Source: Chryseobacterium arthrosphaerae
GTDB taxonomy: Bacteria; Bacteroidota; Bacteroidia; Flavobacteriales; Weeksellaceae
Direction: 5' to 3'
Assembly: GCF_001684965.1 (NCBI RefSeq)
Contig: NZ_MAYG01000012.1
Coordinates: 558,001-622,000, forward strand
DNA: 64,000 nucleotides
Part shown: in pieces, positions 26,552 through 36,784 of the stretch
Layout: each line of letters starts with the position of its first letter
How positions within the stretch are numbered: position 1 is the stretch's first letter
The notes under the pieces: model-generated
Databases searched by the model: none
Told to the model about the DNA's origin: nothing
What the model saw: the letters and a program-made list of their open reading frames with translations, nothing else
Program-made: the position numbers and the translations under genes

Positions 26552-29410
26552 ATGAATGTTAAACTACGTGTATTAACGGCTGGTGTACTGTTTTTTACAG
26601 GACAAGCTGTATTTGCTCAGGAAAATGACTCTAAGGACAAAAAGGACAAGGAGACGAAAATTGAGGAAGTAGTTGTTTTAGGATATAGTAAGACAGCTAC
26701 AAAAGCAAAAACTACGAGTTCTTCAGTTACAGTTGGTGCTGAAACTTTAGAAAACAGACCTAACATCTCTGTTCTGAATTCAATTCAGGGAACAGCTCCA
26801 GGTATTGTGGTTAACTCTGCATCTGGTTCCCCAGGTTCAGGAAAGTTCAATATCCTAATTAGAGGTATGAGTTCATTGAACGGTTCTACGGATCCTCTAT
26901 ATGTAGTAGACGGTGTTATTACCTCAGGATCTCAGTTTAGAAACCTGAACTCTTATGATATTGAAACTTTCAGTATTCTAAAAGATGCTCAGGCTACTGC
27001 TATCTATGGTAACAGAGCTGCTAACGGGGTTGTTGTAATTACTACAAAAGGAGGTAAATTTAATTCTGGCTTAAGAGTATCTTATGATGCATTGACATCA
27101 TTCAATTATATGCCTAAGCCTGATTATAACATGTCAAACGCTAAGCAACTATTACAATTTCAGTTTGATATCGGCGGTGGATATGGTAGTACTTTAACAC
27201 AAGATAAAATTGATAACTGGGCTACAGATACAGATTGGAATAAACAATTTACTCGTGTAGGGGCATCTCAACAACACAATTTAGCAATAACCGGAGGGGG
27301 AGAAAATATCAATAACTTTTTCTCTTTAGGATATCTGGATAGTGAAGGTATTGTGAGATCTACAGATTTTAAGAGATTCACATTGAGAAATAACCTTAAT
27401 GGGAAATCTAAAGATGGGAAATTGACTTTCAGTGCAATTATGGGACTTGGTTACTCTAAGAGACATCAGTTGGATGATGAAACCAATGGAGCGATTAACG
27501 GAAACGTAATTCAAAACCCATTATTTGGAGGAGTGCTTTCTCCATCATATGTAGCTCCATCTCCTTATGCAAACGGAAGAGAATTATTTAATGCTATCGG
27601 AACCAATAGTGCAGGAAACAGACAATGGGTCCTTCAGGATAATATTAATGGAGGTATTCAAAACAGGTTTACCGAATTGAGTATATCTGCTAACGCTAAC
27701 GTAAACTATAAAATTACAGATTGGTTAAGCGTAGGAAACAGAACAGGAATTGAGTATAAAGAATATGAAAGAACCTTTGCAAGATCACCTCTTGGTTACC
27801 TTGCGATATCTGTAGCAACCGGACAGGGTGCAAAATATGGAGGGTTTGAAACATTCGATACCACTCAGGATCTTACTTACAACAGTATTACGAATATTAC
27901 ATTCAATAAATCTTTTGGAGATCATACAATTTCAGCAGCGGCTTATATGGATTACATCAAAGTTCATGTTAACCGTAATGCTCAAACACAAAATGGTTTG
28001 AATCCATTACAATGGGCATTCGGAGCTGGAACAGGATATATTCCATTTAACCCTGATACACCAAATATTTACAGACCAACTGTATTAGCTGAAAAAACAA
28101 CAGCTGGAACTTTAGCATACTTCGGAACATTAGATTACGACTATAAAGATAAGTACGGAGTAAGTGGGGTTGTAAGAAGAGATGGATCTTACCGTTTCCT
28201 TCCTACAAACAGATGGGAAACTTTCTGGTCAGTAGCTGGTAGATGGAATATCGATAAAGAAGAATTCATGGCTGATTCTGGATTCAGATTATTAAAATTA
28301 AGAGCTTCCATTGGTACTACAGGTAACCAGAACTTAGGAATCGCAGCTAATAATCAAAACCCATTGGCTTTACTTCCAAATAACTTCCTAGATAGATATA
28401 ATGGTATTTCCGGGTATCAAAACCTTCTTGGATATAACTTCGTTAACCTTTCTAACCCATATTTAAGATGGGAGCAGGTAAAACAAACGAATGTTGGGGT
28501 TGACTTTAATTATAAAGGAATTGTTGAAGGTAGCTTTGACTATTATCAGAAAAGAACATCAAGAATGTTCAACGATCTTCAGAGATCTGCCGTTACAGGG
28601 TATTGGTCTATAAGAGGAAACGACGGAGTTCTTGATAATAAAGGGGTTGAAGGTTTGATCAGATTTAATGCTATCAGAAATGAAAATACAAAACTATCTA
28701 TTTTTGTAAACGGTGCATACAACTCGAACAAGATCGTATCCATGAGCAACGAAGATCTTTCTGATGATGTAGTTAATGCTATCGGAGGCCCTGCTGGACA
28801 ATATCATTTATATCCTTATGTAGGAGTAAATCAAGCTAATGGTAATATGCAGTTCCTTGATATCAACGGAAATATTACAGAAGATCCACAACCTTCAGAC
28901 AGAAGATTAACAGGTAAATCTCGTTTTGCTAAATTTACAGGTGGTTTTGGATTCAACTTCCAGCATAAAGGATGGTTCTTAGATACTTTATTCTCTTTCC
29001 AACAAGGAGGTTGGATCTATGATAACTTATATCAGTGGGTAATGAATCCGAACTATGCAGCTAATAATATCAACGTTTCTGCAGACTTATTAAATGCTTG
29101 GACACCGGATAACACCAATACAAATGTTCCTAGCGTAGAGGCGGATAATACTGGTAGAGATGGATCGTCAGATAGATTTCTATATAAGTCAGATTTCATA
29201 AGACTTAAGAATGTATCCTTAGGATATTCTTTCACTAAGAATCAATTAGGCAACTTGCCAATTAGAGGAGTTAAAGTATTTGTTCAGGCGGAAAACCTTT
29301 ATACTTGGACAAGTTGGAAAGGTTTTGACCCAGAGCCTGTTACTACTTATTCATTAAATGTATATCCAAACCCTAGAACAGTGTCGGTAGGATTAAATGT
29401 TGATTTTTAA
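26552..29410 (+). CDS. SusC/RagA-family TonB-linked outer membrane protein
   Basis: 952 residues. A signal peptide ending in VFAQ is followed by a TonB-box-like stretch (KIEEVVVLGYSK, about 34-45), then the plug domain with ILIRGMSSLNGSTDPLYVVDG and AIYGNRAANGVVVITTKGG, both SusC hallmarks, then a long beta-barrel ending in SVGLNVDF with the final aromatic. It lacks the N-terminal carboxypeptidase-D-like domain found in many SusC proteins. It forms an energised outer-membrane importer with the SusD lipoprotein 12 bases downstream. The substrate is unknown; no glycoside hydrolase lies near. Confidence 0.95.
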   Translation: MNVKLRVLTAGVLFFTGQAVFAQENDSKDKKDKETKIEEVVVLGYSKTATKAKTTSSSVTVGAETLENRPNISVLNSIQGTAPGIVVNSASGSPGSGKFNILIRGMSSLNGSTDPLYVVDGVITSGSQFRNLNSYDIETFSILKDAQATAIYGNRAANGVVVITTKGGKFNSGLRVSYDALTSFNYMPKPDYNMSNAKQLLQFQFDIGGGYGSTLTQDKIDNWATDTDWNKQFTRVGASQQHNLAITGGGENINNFFSLGYLDSEGIVRSTDFKRFTLRNNLNGKSKDGKLTFSAIMGLGYSKRHQLDDETNGAINGNVIQNPLFGGVLSPSYVAPSPYANGRELFNAIGTNSAGNRQWVLQDNINGGIQNRFTELSISANANVNYKITDWLSVGNRTGIEYKEYERTFARSPLGYLAISVATGQGAKYGGFETFDTTQDLTYNSITNITFNKSFGDHTISAAAYMDYIKVHVNRNAQTQNGLNPLQWAFGAGTGYIPFNPDTPNIYRPTVLAEKTTAGTLAYFGTLDYDYKDKYGVSGVVRRDGSYRFLPTNRWETFWSVAGRWNIDKEEFMADSGFRLLKLRASIGTTGNQNLGIAANNQNPLALLPNNFLDRYNGISGYQNLLGYNFVNLSNPYLRWEQVKQTNVGVDFNYKGIVEGSFDYYQKRTSRMFNDLQRSAVTGYWSIRGNDGVLDNKGVEGLIRFNAIRNENTKLSIFVNGAYNSNKIVSMSNEDLSDDVVNAIGGPAGQYHLYPYVGVNQANGNMQFLDINGNITEDPQPSDRRLTGKSRFAKFTGGFGFNFQHKGWFLDTLFSFQQGGWIYDNLYQWVMNPNYAANNINVSADLLNAWTPDNTNTNVPSVEADNTGRDGSSDRFLYKSDFIRLKNVSLGYSFTKNQLGNLPIRGVKVFVQAENLYTWTSWKGFDPEPVTTYSLNVYPNPRTVSVGLNVDF

Positions 29411-29422
29411 TAGAAAATAATT

Positions 29423-31093
29423 ATGAAAAGAATTATAAATACAGTATTAATTGTAGCAACCTTATCAGCAGCAGGATTTACGTTGAATAGCTGTCAGGAT
29501 GCATTAGATATTAAGCAGGCAGGAGAGTTAGAGGATAAAGAACTCTATACCACTGTTTCTAATTTGAATGAGGCTCTATACGGTGGAGTTTACGGACAGA
29601 TTGATCCAATTGATGAAATATATTTTACTGCGGTATTTACTGATGAGGTAAAACCAGGTAGTGGTAGCGGTGGACAGGAGTATGAAATCCATAGATTTTT
29701 CCTGGATCCTTCTTCTCCAATTGTTGGAGGTGGAGGTATCAGTACCCAAACTAGTGACGGGATTTGGCGTAATCACTATAGAGTGATTAACAGAATCAAC
29801 AGATTATTAGAAGGAGCAAAAAATGTTAAACCTGCGGCAAATGAGGTAAATACCTATAATGGAATCCTTGCGCAGGCTAGAGCAATGAGAGCTTATTGCT
29901 ATATGCAGTTAGAAGCATATTTTTCTACAGATATGAAAGATCCTAATGCTTTAGGAGTTATTTTGTTAAAAGATATACCTGCCAGTGATGCAAAACTGCC
30001 AAGAGCTACTAATAAAGAAGTATACGACTTTATTAACGCAGATCTGGATTATGCAAGAGGTATATTATCTTACTCAACAAGTACAAGAAGATATGTGATT
30101 GATAAAGCTTTTGTAAATGCAGTGTCAGCACGTTTCAATTTATATAGAGGGGAAAATGCTTTAGCTAAACAATATGCGCAAGATGTAATTACTAATGCCG
30201 GTTTAACGCTTACACCTGCAACGCCATTAACTGGTAATAATCCAAATGCAGGGCCTGCCGCTAATCCTGGAGTAGCATCTGGGCCATACACGTTTCCTTT
30301 TGTAGGTACTAGCAATTGGAGTATAGCGTTCTATGGTGGTACCGCTCCAGCTAACGGAAATGGTACCGTTGGTGGATCTTTCAACCCATATAGAAGAATG
30401 TGGGCTGATACTGATAATGGAGAGGTTATTTTCTCATTAAACAGACTTCCGTTAGGAGCAGGCTTACCTATTGGAGAAAGGTTTAATACTAATGGGTCTA
30501 CCGTATCTGGAGTTCCAATGTGGTTCTTAGGAAGAAACTTGTTCAATCTAATATATGACCCGGCTGTAGACAAAGGAGATATCAGAAGATATACATACAT
30601 TGATCCTACTTCGGTAATAAATGCAGCTGCTACTAATCCTACTTCAGATAGATTGGTAATTGATAAATATCCTGGTAAAGTAAGTACAGCAACAAGAAAT
30701 GACATTAAGGTATTCAGATTATCTGAAATGAAATTTATTTTAGCTGAAGCTGAAGTAGCGGCTGGAAATCTTACCGCAGCACATGATTTGATCCAAGAAG
30801 TAAGAGTTGCAAGAAATTACTTAGGTACAGCTACAACTCCTACCTATACAAATGCTCAGTTTGCTTATGCTGACATCTTGAAAGAACGTAGAATTGAACT
30901 TGGTTTAGAAGGTCACCGTTATATCGATTTGAAGAGACTTGCAACCATTGCAGGTGTAACAATGGATAGAAATGCAAAAGACGATATTATCCCAACTTCG
31001 AATCTCCCAAATAATAGCCATAAGTATACTTTACCTATTCCTATTCAGGAGACTTCTGCTAATCCAAACTGTAAGCAAAACCCTGGTTATTAA
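29423..31093 (+). CDS. SusD/RagB-family outer membrane lipoprotein
   Basis: 556 residues. Lipoprotein signal with lipobox LNSC, Cys at residue 24. The N-terminal TPR-like part includes AQARAMRAYCYMQLEAYF, the SusD signature helix; the C-terminal part has KVFRLSEMKFILAEAE, ILKERRIELGLEGHRYIDLKR and a YTLPIPIQE ending. It caps the partner SusC on the cell surface and captures substrate. The middle is rich in Gly/Asn/Pro and may form the binding loops. It ends before a hairpin terminator, so the pair forms a two-gene unit. Confidence 0.95.
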   Translation: MKRIINTVLIVATLSAAGFTLNSCQDALDIKQAGELEDKELYTTVSNLNEALYGGVYGQIDPIDEIYFTAVFTDEVKPGSGSGGQEYEIHRFFLDPSSPIVGGGGISTQTSDGIWRNHYRVINRINRLLEGAKNVKPAANEVNTYNGILAQARAMRAYCYMQLEAYFSTDMKDPNALGVILLKDIPASDAKLPRATNKEVYDFINADLDYARGILSYSTSTRRYVIDKAFVNAVSARFNLYRGENALAKQYAQDVITNAGLTLTPATPLTGNNPNAGPAANPGVASGPYTFPFVGTSNWSIAFYGGTAPANGNGTVGGSFNPYRRMWADTDNGEVIFSLNRLPLGAGLPIGERFNTNGSTVSGVPMWFLGRNLFNLIYDPAVDKGDIRRYTYIDPTSVINAAATNPTSDRLVIDKYPGKVSTATRNDIKVFRLSEMKFILAEAEVAAGNLTAAHDLIQEVRVARNYLGTATTPTYTNAQFAYADILKERRIELGLEGHRYIDLKRLATIAGVTMDRNAKDDIIPTSNLPNNSHKYTLPIPIQETSANPNCKQNPGY

Positions 31094-31116
31094 TCAACAA
31101 TAATCATATTATATAC

Positions 31117-31139
31117 AACCCCTGCTCCAAGCAGGGGTT
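31117..31139 (+). terminator. Terminator after the first SusC/SusD pair
   Basis: Perfect 9-bp stem AACCCCTGC / GCAGGGGTT with a 5-base loop, followed by TTTATTT. It starts 24 bases after the SusD stop codon. Confidence 0.88.
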
Positions 31140-31158
31140 TTTATTTGCTATTATTTCT

Positions 31159-31166
31159 TATTTTTG
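31159..31166 (+). promoter_or_regulatory. Putative -7 element for the porin gene
   Basis: TATTTTTG matches TAnnTTTG, 17 bases before the ATG at 31184 and just after the SusD terminator. No good -33 element is seen. Confidence 0.45.
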
Positions 31167-31183
31167 CTGAACAATAATGAATA

Positions 31184-33124
31184 ATGAAGTACATCCTTTT
31201 CATACTTTCCTTCTTTAGCTTTGCAGCGCAGGCTCAGATTGTTGACAAAGCAGAGGTGAAGAATCCTCCGGTCAAAAAAGAAGATACATTGGTAATCGAT
31301 TCCGGAAAAAAAGATTCCCTGAAAATTTTTAAACCTACAATTGAAGATTACCAGTTTCAGACCCAGTTTTCTGAAAAGAAAGTCTTTGATACTGTAATGA
31401 CTTTTGATAAAACCCATATTTTTTCTCAATATAACAACAGCGATAACTTTGGAAGGGTGCAGCCTGCCAATATCGGTGCAGGATTCAACCCATTGGTATT
31501 TGAAGTTAATCCGGAGCAGAATCTGGCTTTATTGCCTTCCAATAAATCTTATATGATTCTTGGAGCCAATGATGTGAAATACTACGATGTAAAAACACCC
31601 ACCGCTTCATTTATTTATCATAATGCGATGCGGAACGGTGCGGCGCTGAGATCTACCTACACCCAGAATATCGGGAAAAGATTCAACTTTGCGCTTGAAT
31701 ATATGGGGCTTCGCTCTCAGGGACTTTACAGGAACTCATTGGCGGCAAATAACAATACTATATTTTCCGGTCATTATGTTTCTAAAAGTGGAAACTATGA
31801 ATTATTTGCCCATTATCTCCATCAGAATGTAAACAATCAGGAAAGTGGCGGGATCACCGAAGATAATCTGTTTCAGAATGGTGACAGCAACTATAAAAAC
31901 AGACAGAATGCTCAGGTAAATCTGGCATCGTCAAGCTCTCAGTTTTCCTATCGAAGATATTACCTGAGTCATCAGTTCACTCCGTTCAATGCAGAAAAAT
32001 TTCCTTTCAGCATCAGACACACTATTTCGCATCAGGGAAACAAATATTATTATAACCAAGGCGCATTGGAAAACTATTGGTACAGAGTGCCGGCAGATCT
32101 GGTGAATGGCTTTCCTCTGACCACAAAGAAATACTCTGACAATTTCAGCAATACGGTAAGCTTGATTTTTAATAATGAAAAATTTAAACTGGATGCAGGA
32201 GTACGCTATCAGATCATTAAACTGGGAATCAGAGATGTTGTAGCCCTTAATGGGGTGTCTTTCCCAGGTGAGCTTAAAGAAAACAGAATTGGAGCAGTAG
32301 GAAACTTACAGGTAAAACTTTGGGATAAAATTCAGTTGAATTCATTCCTGGAATTCTCAAACGGGAGCCAGTTTAAAAGCTACCTAAGAACAGCCAATAA
32401 CCTGAAGTTTGAACCGATAAAAGATTATTTTGTTAATGCTAAAGTCAACTTTCAAAGTGCTTACCCTTCTTTCAACTATCTGTTAAATACTTCCGTTTAC
32501 AACAACTTCAATTATTATTTTGAAAATGCAAAGAACCAGTCTGTAATGGAAATAGGGGGAAGTATTAATCTGAAATGGTTCAAAACAGAGATTTTCGCCA
32601 ATTATTTCAGAATTGATAACTATACTTACTTTGACAGCAACGGAAATCCGAAGCAAAGTGAAAATTCTGTGAATATTTCCCAGATTGGAGGTGATGCTAC
32701 ATTCAGCTTTGGTAAATTCCATCTGAATACCAGGCTGCATTTCCAGAATACCTTAACCAATAAAAACCTGCTTCCTTTGCCAGGATTTATCGGTAGAGCG
32801 AACTTCTTCTATCAGACCCAGGCCTTTAAAAAAGCTGCTGAAATTCAGGCAGGACTCAAAGTATATTACTTCTCTAAATTTGCTTCAAGAGATTACTTCC
32901 CTGTCCTTAATGAATATATTCTTCCCCGTGCAGATTCATTCTCCATTGGAGGGCAGCCTATTGCAGATCTTTACATCAACATGAAGGTGAAAAAAATGTT
33001 TTTCTTCATAGAAGGTCAGCAGATAGGAACATTTATTTCCAATAATAAAGCATATGCATTTCCACATTATCCGGTATATGATTTCAGATTGAATATCGGC
33101 ATTGTGTGGTATTTGTTCAACTAA
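31184..33124 (+). CDS. Putative outer-membrane porin (Porin_10-like)
   Basis: 646 residues. Signal peptide MKYILFILSFFSFAAQAQ, a Lys/Asp-rich linker, then a long run of alternating amphipathic strands typical of an outer-membrane beta-barrel, ending in LNIGIVWYLFN with a near-terminal Phe for BAM recognition. Segments such as FGRVQPANIGAGFNPL and VKTPTASFIYHN match the Bacteroidetes putative-porin family (Porin_10). It is followed 12 bases later by bshC and may be co-transcribed with it. Solute not known. Confidence 0.85.
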   Translation: MKYILFILSFFSFAAQAQIVDKAEVKNPPVKKEDTLVIDSGKKDSLKIFKPTIEDYQFQTQFSEKKVFDTVMTFDKTHIFSQYNNSDNFGRVQPANIGAGFNPLVFEVNPEQNLALLPSNKSYMILGANDVKYYDVKTPTASFIYHNAMRNGAALRSTYTQNIGKRFNFALEYMGLRSQGLYRNSLAANNNTIFSGHYVSKSGNYELFAHYLHQNVNNQESGGITEDNLFQNGDSNYKNRQNAQVNLASSSSQFSYRRYYLSHQFTPFNAEKFPFSIRHTISHQGNKYYYNQGALENYWYRVPADLVNGFPLTTKKYSDNFSNTVSLIFNNEKFKLDAGVRYQIIKLGIRDVVALNGVSFPGELKENRIGAVGNLQVKLWDKIQLNSFLEFSNGSQFKSYLRTANNLKFEPIKDYFVNAKVNFQSAYPSFNYLLNTSVYNNFNYYFENAKNQSVMEIGGSINLKWFKTEIFANYFRIDNYTYFDSNGNPKQSENSVNISQIGGDATFSFGKFHLNTRLHFQNTLTNKNLLPLPGFIGRANFFYQTQAFKKAAEIQAGLKVYYFSKFASRDYFPVLNEYILPRADSFSIGGQPIADLYINMKVKKMFFFIEGQQIGTFISNNKAYAFPHYPVYDFRLNIGIVWYLFN

Positions 33125-33136
33125 AAAAATAACAGG

Positions 33137-34723
33137 TTGAAAACAATTAATAAGATATCATTCAACGATATAGAAAGCATTCCTCAATTGGTAAAAGATT
33201 TTCTGGATCAGAAAATTGAGGGTTTTGAAAATACTACATTCTCTGTTGAGCATTTTCGCCAGCAGATCCATGTGAAGAAAGATTCCTTCACTTCAGAAAA
33301 AAGAGAGCTGTTGTTTGATGTGATGAGCGGCCAGCTTGCGGATCTTCGTCTTTCTTCGAAGCAGAAGGAAAATCTGGACCATCTTAAACTTCCCGATACT
33401 TTCACCATTACAACAGGGCATCAGCTAAACCTTTTTTCAGGGCCTGTTTTCTTTGTCTATAAAATTTTACAGACTATCAAGACCTGTACCTCCCTGAAAG
33501 AATACTTCCCGGACTTTAATTTCGTTCCTGTTTACTGGATGGCCTCAGAAGATCATGATTTTGTGGAGATCAATCACTTTAAAACAGAAAGCAATTATTA
33601 CGAGACCCGTGAGAAATCCGGAGGACCGGTAGGACGAATCGAGATCAGTGATACTTATTTTATTTCGGAATTTGAAAAGGAATTCAAAGACTCTGTTTTC
33701 GGGACCGAACTGATCTTAATGATGAAAGAAGCTTATAAGACAGGAAATACTTTGACCCAGGCTATAAAAATTCTGGTCAACCGTCTTTTCTCTGAATTCG
33801 GACTTTTGATTCTCGATGGAGATTCCAAAGAACTTAAAAACCAGATGAAAGGGATCTTTAAAGATGAACTTCTTGATTTCAGCCTGCAGAAAGCATCTCA
33901 GGAGAAAGTAAATTTTCTGACGGAGAAATACGGAAAAGTACAGGTGAATCCCCGTGAAATCAATTTATTCTATCTTTCCGATACCAGAGACAGAATCGAA
34001 TGGAACGGTCAGGAATATACTATTGTAGATAAAGATATCAGGTTTACAAAAGAAGAACTGCTTACAGAACTGGAAAATCACCCTGAAAAATTCAGTCCGA
34101 ATGCCTTAATGCGTCCGGTATATCAGGAAAATGTACTTCCGAACCTGGCTTATATAGGAGGGAATGCAGAAATCATGTACTGGCTGGAACTCAAAGATTA
34201 TTTTTCAAAAATAAATATCCCTTTTCCAATTCTTATTCCAAGGAATTCAATGTTATTCCTGAAAGAAAAAACGTTAGGAAAGATTGAAAAACTTGATCTT
34301 ACAATAGAGGATTTCTTCCATAACTTTACAGTACTCACCAACCGGAAAATTTTAGAAGATAATGCCATTTTAAAAGCATTGGATGACAGGGAAAATATGT
34401 TGATCCATAATTTCTCTGAGCTCAGAACACTTGCGGAAACTACCGAAAAGTCTTTTGGAAATATGGTGAAAGCAGAAGAAGTAAGACAGCTGAAATCATT
34501 TAAAAGAATGAAGAAAAGATTGCTTCATGCTGAAAAAATAAAGCAGAATGAATTGCTGGAAAGACTTGAAAATCTGTTTTTAGATGTTCATCCCGCAAAA
34601 ACGTGGCAGGAAAGAGTGTATAACTTTAGCGTATTCTTTTCGGATTATGGCTATTCGTGGCTTGAAAATTGTTTGGAAGAGATGGTGGTTCAAGATTCCA
34701 AATTAATAATTGTTGCCATTTAA
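33137..34723 (+). CDS. bshC: Bacillithiol biosynthesis cysteine-adding enzyme BshC
   Basis: 528 residues, the usual length. It adds cysteine to glucosaminyl-malate in the last step of bacillithiol synthesis, a low-molecular-weight thiol of Firmicutes and many Bacteroidetes. Recognisable segments are TTGHQLNLFSGPVFFVYKI, VPVYWMASEDHDFVEIN, and ALMRPVYQENVLPNLAYIGG, with the coiled-coil insertion near 390-470. The start is TTG at 33137, picked because the product begins with the expected N-terminal helix; no better ATG lies nearby. bshA and bshB are not in the window. Confidence 0.95.
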   Translation: MKTINKISFNDIESIPQLVKDFLDQKIEGFENTTFSVEHFRQQIHVKKDSFTSEKRELLFDVMSGQLADLRLSSKQKENLDHLKLPDTFTITTGHQLNLFSGPVFFVYKILQTIKTCTSLKEYFPDFNFVPVYWMASEDHDFVEINHFKTESNYYETREKSGGPVGRIEISDTYFISEFEKEFKDSVFGTELILMMKEAYKTGNTLTQAIKILVNRLFSEFGLLILDGDSKELKNQMKGIFKDELLDFSLQKASQEKVNFLTEKYGKVQVNPREINLFYLSDTRDRIEWNGQEYTIVDKDIRFTKEELLTELENHPEKFSPNALMRPVYQENVLPNLAYIGGNAEIMYWLELKDYFSKINIPFPILIPRNSMLFLKEKTLGKIEKLDLTIEDFFHNFTVLTNRKILEDNAILKALDDRENMLIHNFSELRTLAETTEKSFGNMVKAEEVRQLKSFKRMKKRLLHAEKIKQNELLERLENLFLDVHPAKTWQERVYNFSVFFSDYGYSWLENCLEEMVVQDSKLIIVAI

Positions 34724-34742
34724 TTTTAAAGAAGTATTTTTG
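34713..34742 (+). promoter_or_regulatory. Promoter of the LysM gene
   Basis: TTG at 34713-34715 and TATTTTTG at 34735-34742 with a 19-base spacer, a good Bacteroidetes-type promoter. It overlaps the end of bshC and lies 19 bases before the ATG. Confidence 0.6.
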
Positions 34743-34761
34743 TAAATTATAATTATCGAAT

Positions 34762-36714
34762 ATGATAAAGAGGTTTTTTATTCTATCCAGTTTATGTATG
34801 GTTTTGGGAGTTTCAGCCCAGAAATCACATACGGTTGTGCAAGGTGACAACCCTTACAACATTGCCAGAAAGTATGGAATGACTGTAGATGAATTGCTGA
34901 AGCTAAACCCAAAGCATAAAGATGGCAAGCTCGCTATCGGAGATGTTTTAACCATAAAATCAGATAAAGCGGCAGCTCCGGTTACCAAAACTCCGGTAGC
35001 TGAAAAAGTACATACTGCTGCCGGAACCGCAGTAGGAAAAATTGTATTGCAGCCTAAGCAAACCATCTATGGAATTACAAAACAATACCGTATTTCTGAA
35101 ACCGATTTAAGAAAACTGAATCCTGAACTGGAATCCCATATGAAAATCGGTGATGAGATTACATTACCTCTTGCAAGCATTAAAAAATATGGTGATCAGC
35201 AGACTGTAGTGGCAACAGCTAAACCTGTGGAAACACCGGTTGAAAAAACAGTAACAGCTACACCGTCAGCAGAGGGAGAAACGTATGTGATCCAGGCCAA
35301 AGATAATTATTACAGAATTACAAAACAGTTTGGAATCAGCCAACAGGACCTTTTTGTTTTAAATCCGGGACTGGAAGAAAAAGGACTGAAGCCTGGCGAA
35401 TCCATTAAAATCAAAAGATCAAATACCAATACTAATACCACCAATACAGATGCTGTTGCTGAGCCTGCAAATCCAAAAGAAAAGATGGATTCAGGAAACG
35501 AAAAATCATCATCTGTATCCAATGTTGTGGCAGGAGACGATTATGTAACCTATACCGTTCAACAGGGAGATACTGTATTTTCTATCGTCAATAAATTTGG
35601 GGTAAGCATTGATGAGCTTATTGCATTGAACCCTGAGCTTTCCAAAGGATTGAAAACCGGAATGGTTTTAAAGATCAAAAAACAGGATGCAGCGTACAGT
35701 AAGAAAAACGGTGATGCATTGAGTGTTATTTTAATGCTTCCTTTCGGATACAGCACCAACGAAACCCAGTACAGAGGAATGGCTCTTGACTTCCTGACGG
35801 GCGCTAAGCTTGCTATCGAAAGAAATGCAAGAGGAGGCCAGAAACTCGATATCAAAGTTGTAGATTCAGGAAATGAAGCTTCATTCAAAAATTCCCTGAC
35901 TCAAATTAATCCTGAGAATACGGATCTGATCATAGGCCCGTTCTTCAAATCAAATGTTATTGATGTTCTGGATTTCACTAAAAATCAAAAAATACCGGTT
36001 GTAGCACCTTTTGCCAACACTCCGGAATTATATAACTACAGCAATCTGATTATTGTTGAAACCAACAACCAGACCTACGCAGACAAAATTGTAGAAGAGG
36101 TAAAAGCAGTATACTCGAACCAGAAAATATATGTAGTGGCGGATTCCAAAAAAGAAAATGCGAACTACATCAAAGCAGGTCTTGAGAAAACGGTTAAAAA
36201 TCCTGAAGTAATCATCGTGAATTCTCCTTCAGACATTCAGCTTGACCAGAATATGATGACAGGGCAGTCTGCACCGGTTATTGCTATCCTGGCTAATGAT
36301 GATAACGGTACAGGAGATGCTTTTGCCAATAAAATAATTGCTTTGTCTAAAGAAGTACAGGGAGTAAAAGCTTTCAGTATGTTCTATTCGCCGGTTTTCG
36401 AGAAGAAAGTGGATGATCTGAGCCAGGCAAGTCTGGTATATCTGATGGATAGAAAGATCAATACCGAAGGTAATTTTGAAAAAGAAATCCTGGCAGCCTA
36501 CAAAAGCAAATACTGCAAAACACCTCCAAAATATGCGGTCGTAGGATTTGATGTGGTAAACGATATGCTGACCAGAGAAAATAAAAAAGGAGAAATCTTT
36601 AAGCAGATGAATAAAGTGCAGACTCAGCTTGCAACAAAATTTGAGTTTGTAAAATCAAAAGCGAACGGAGCTTATGTCAATACCGGATACAGAGTCATCA
36701 GACTGGTACCTTAA
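34762..36714 (+). CDS. LysM-repeat protein with C-terminal periplasmic-binding-like domain
   Basis: 650 residues. Signal peptide (…LGVSAQ) then four LysM peptidoglycan-binding modules at about 23-68, 93-140, 174-220 and 264-311, each with a D-[N/T]-[P/V]-[Y/F]-x-I-x-[R/K]-like core and a LNP turn. They are joined by Thr/Pro/Lys-rich linkers. From ~325 onward (ALSVILMLPFGY…) it looks like a type 1 periplasmic binding fold with NTDLIIGPFF and VVAPFANTPEL, as in ABC amino-acid binding or LpoA-like proteins. It probably sits on the periplasmic cell wall; a role in wall synthesis control is only a guess. Confidence 0.9.
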   Translation: MIKRFFILSSLCMVLGVSAQKSHTVVQGDNPYNIARKYGMTVDELLKLNPKHKDGKLAIGDVLTIKSDKAAAPVTKTPVAEKVHTAAGTAVGKIVLQPKQTIYGITKQYRISETDLRKLNPELESHMKIGDEITLPLASIKKYGDQQTVVATAKPVETPVEKTVTATPSAEGETYVIQAKDNYYRITKQFGISQQDLFVLNPGLEEKGLKPGESIKIKRSNTNTNTTNTDAVAEPANPKEKMDSGNEKSSSVSNVVAGDDYVTYTVQQGDTVFSIVNKFGVSIDELIALNPELSKGLKTGMVLKIKKQDAAYSKKNGDALSVILMLPFGYSTNETQYRGMALDFLTGAKLAIERNARGGQKLDIKVVDSGNEASFKNSLTQINPENTDLIIGPFFKSNVIDVLDFTKNQKIPVVAPFANTPELYNYSNLIIVETNNQTYADKIVEEVKAVYSNQKIYVVADSKKENANYIKAGLEKTVKNPEVIIVNSPSDIQLDQNMMTGQSAPVIAILANDDNGTGDAFANKIIALSKEVQGVKAFSMFYSPVFEKKVDDLSQASLVYLMDRKINTEGNFEKEILAAYKSKYCKTPPKYAVVGFDVVNDMLTRENKKGEIFKQMNKVQTQLATKFEFVKSKANGAYVNTGYRVIRLVP

Positions 36715-36756
36715 ATGATTTACAGTTCCCAGAAGAATATTTCTTAACATTATAGT

Positions 36757-36764
36757 TATATTTG
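36757..36764 (+). promoter_or_regulatory. Putative -7 element for fabD
   Basis: TATATTTG matches TAnnTTTG, 20 bases before the fabD ATG. The -33 region is weak. Confidence 0.5.
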
Positions 36765-36784
36765 CATAATATTTAATTCAATAC

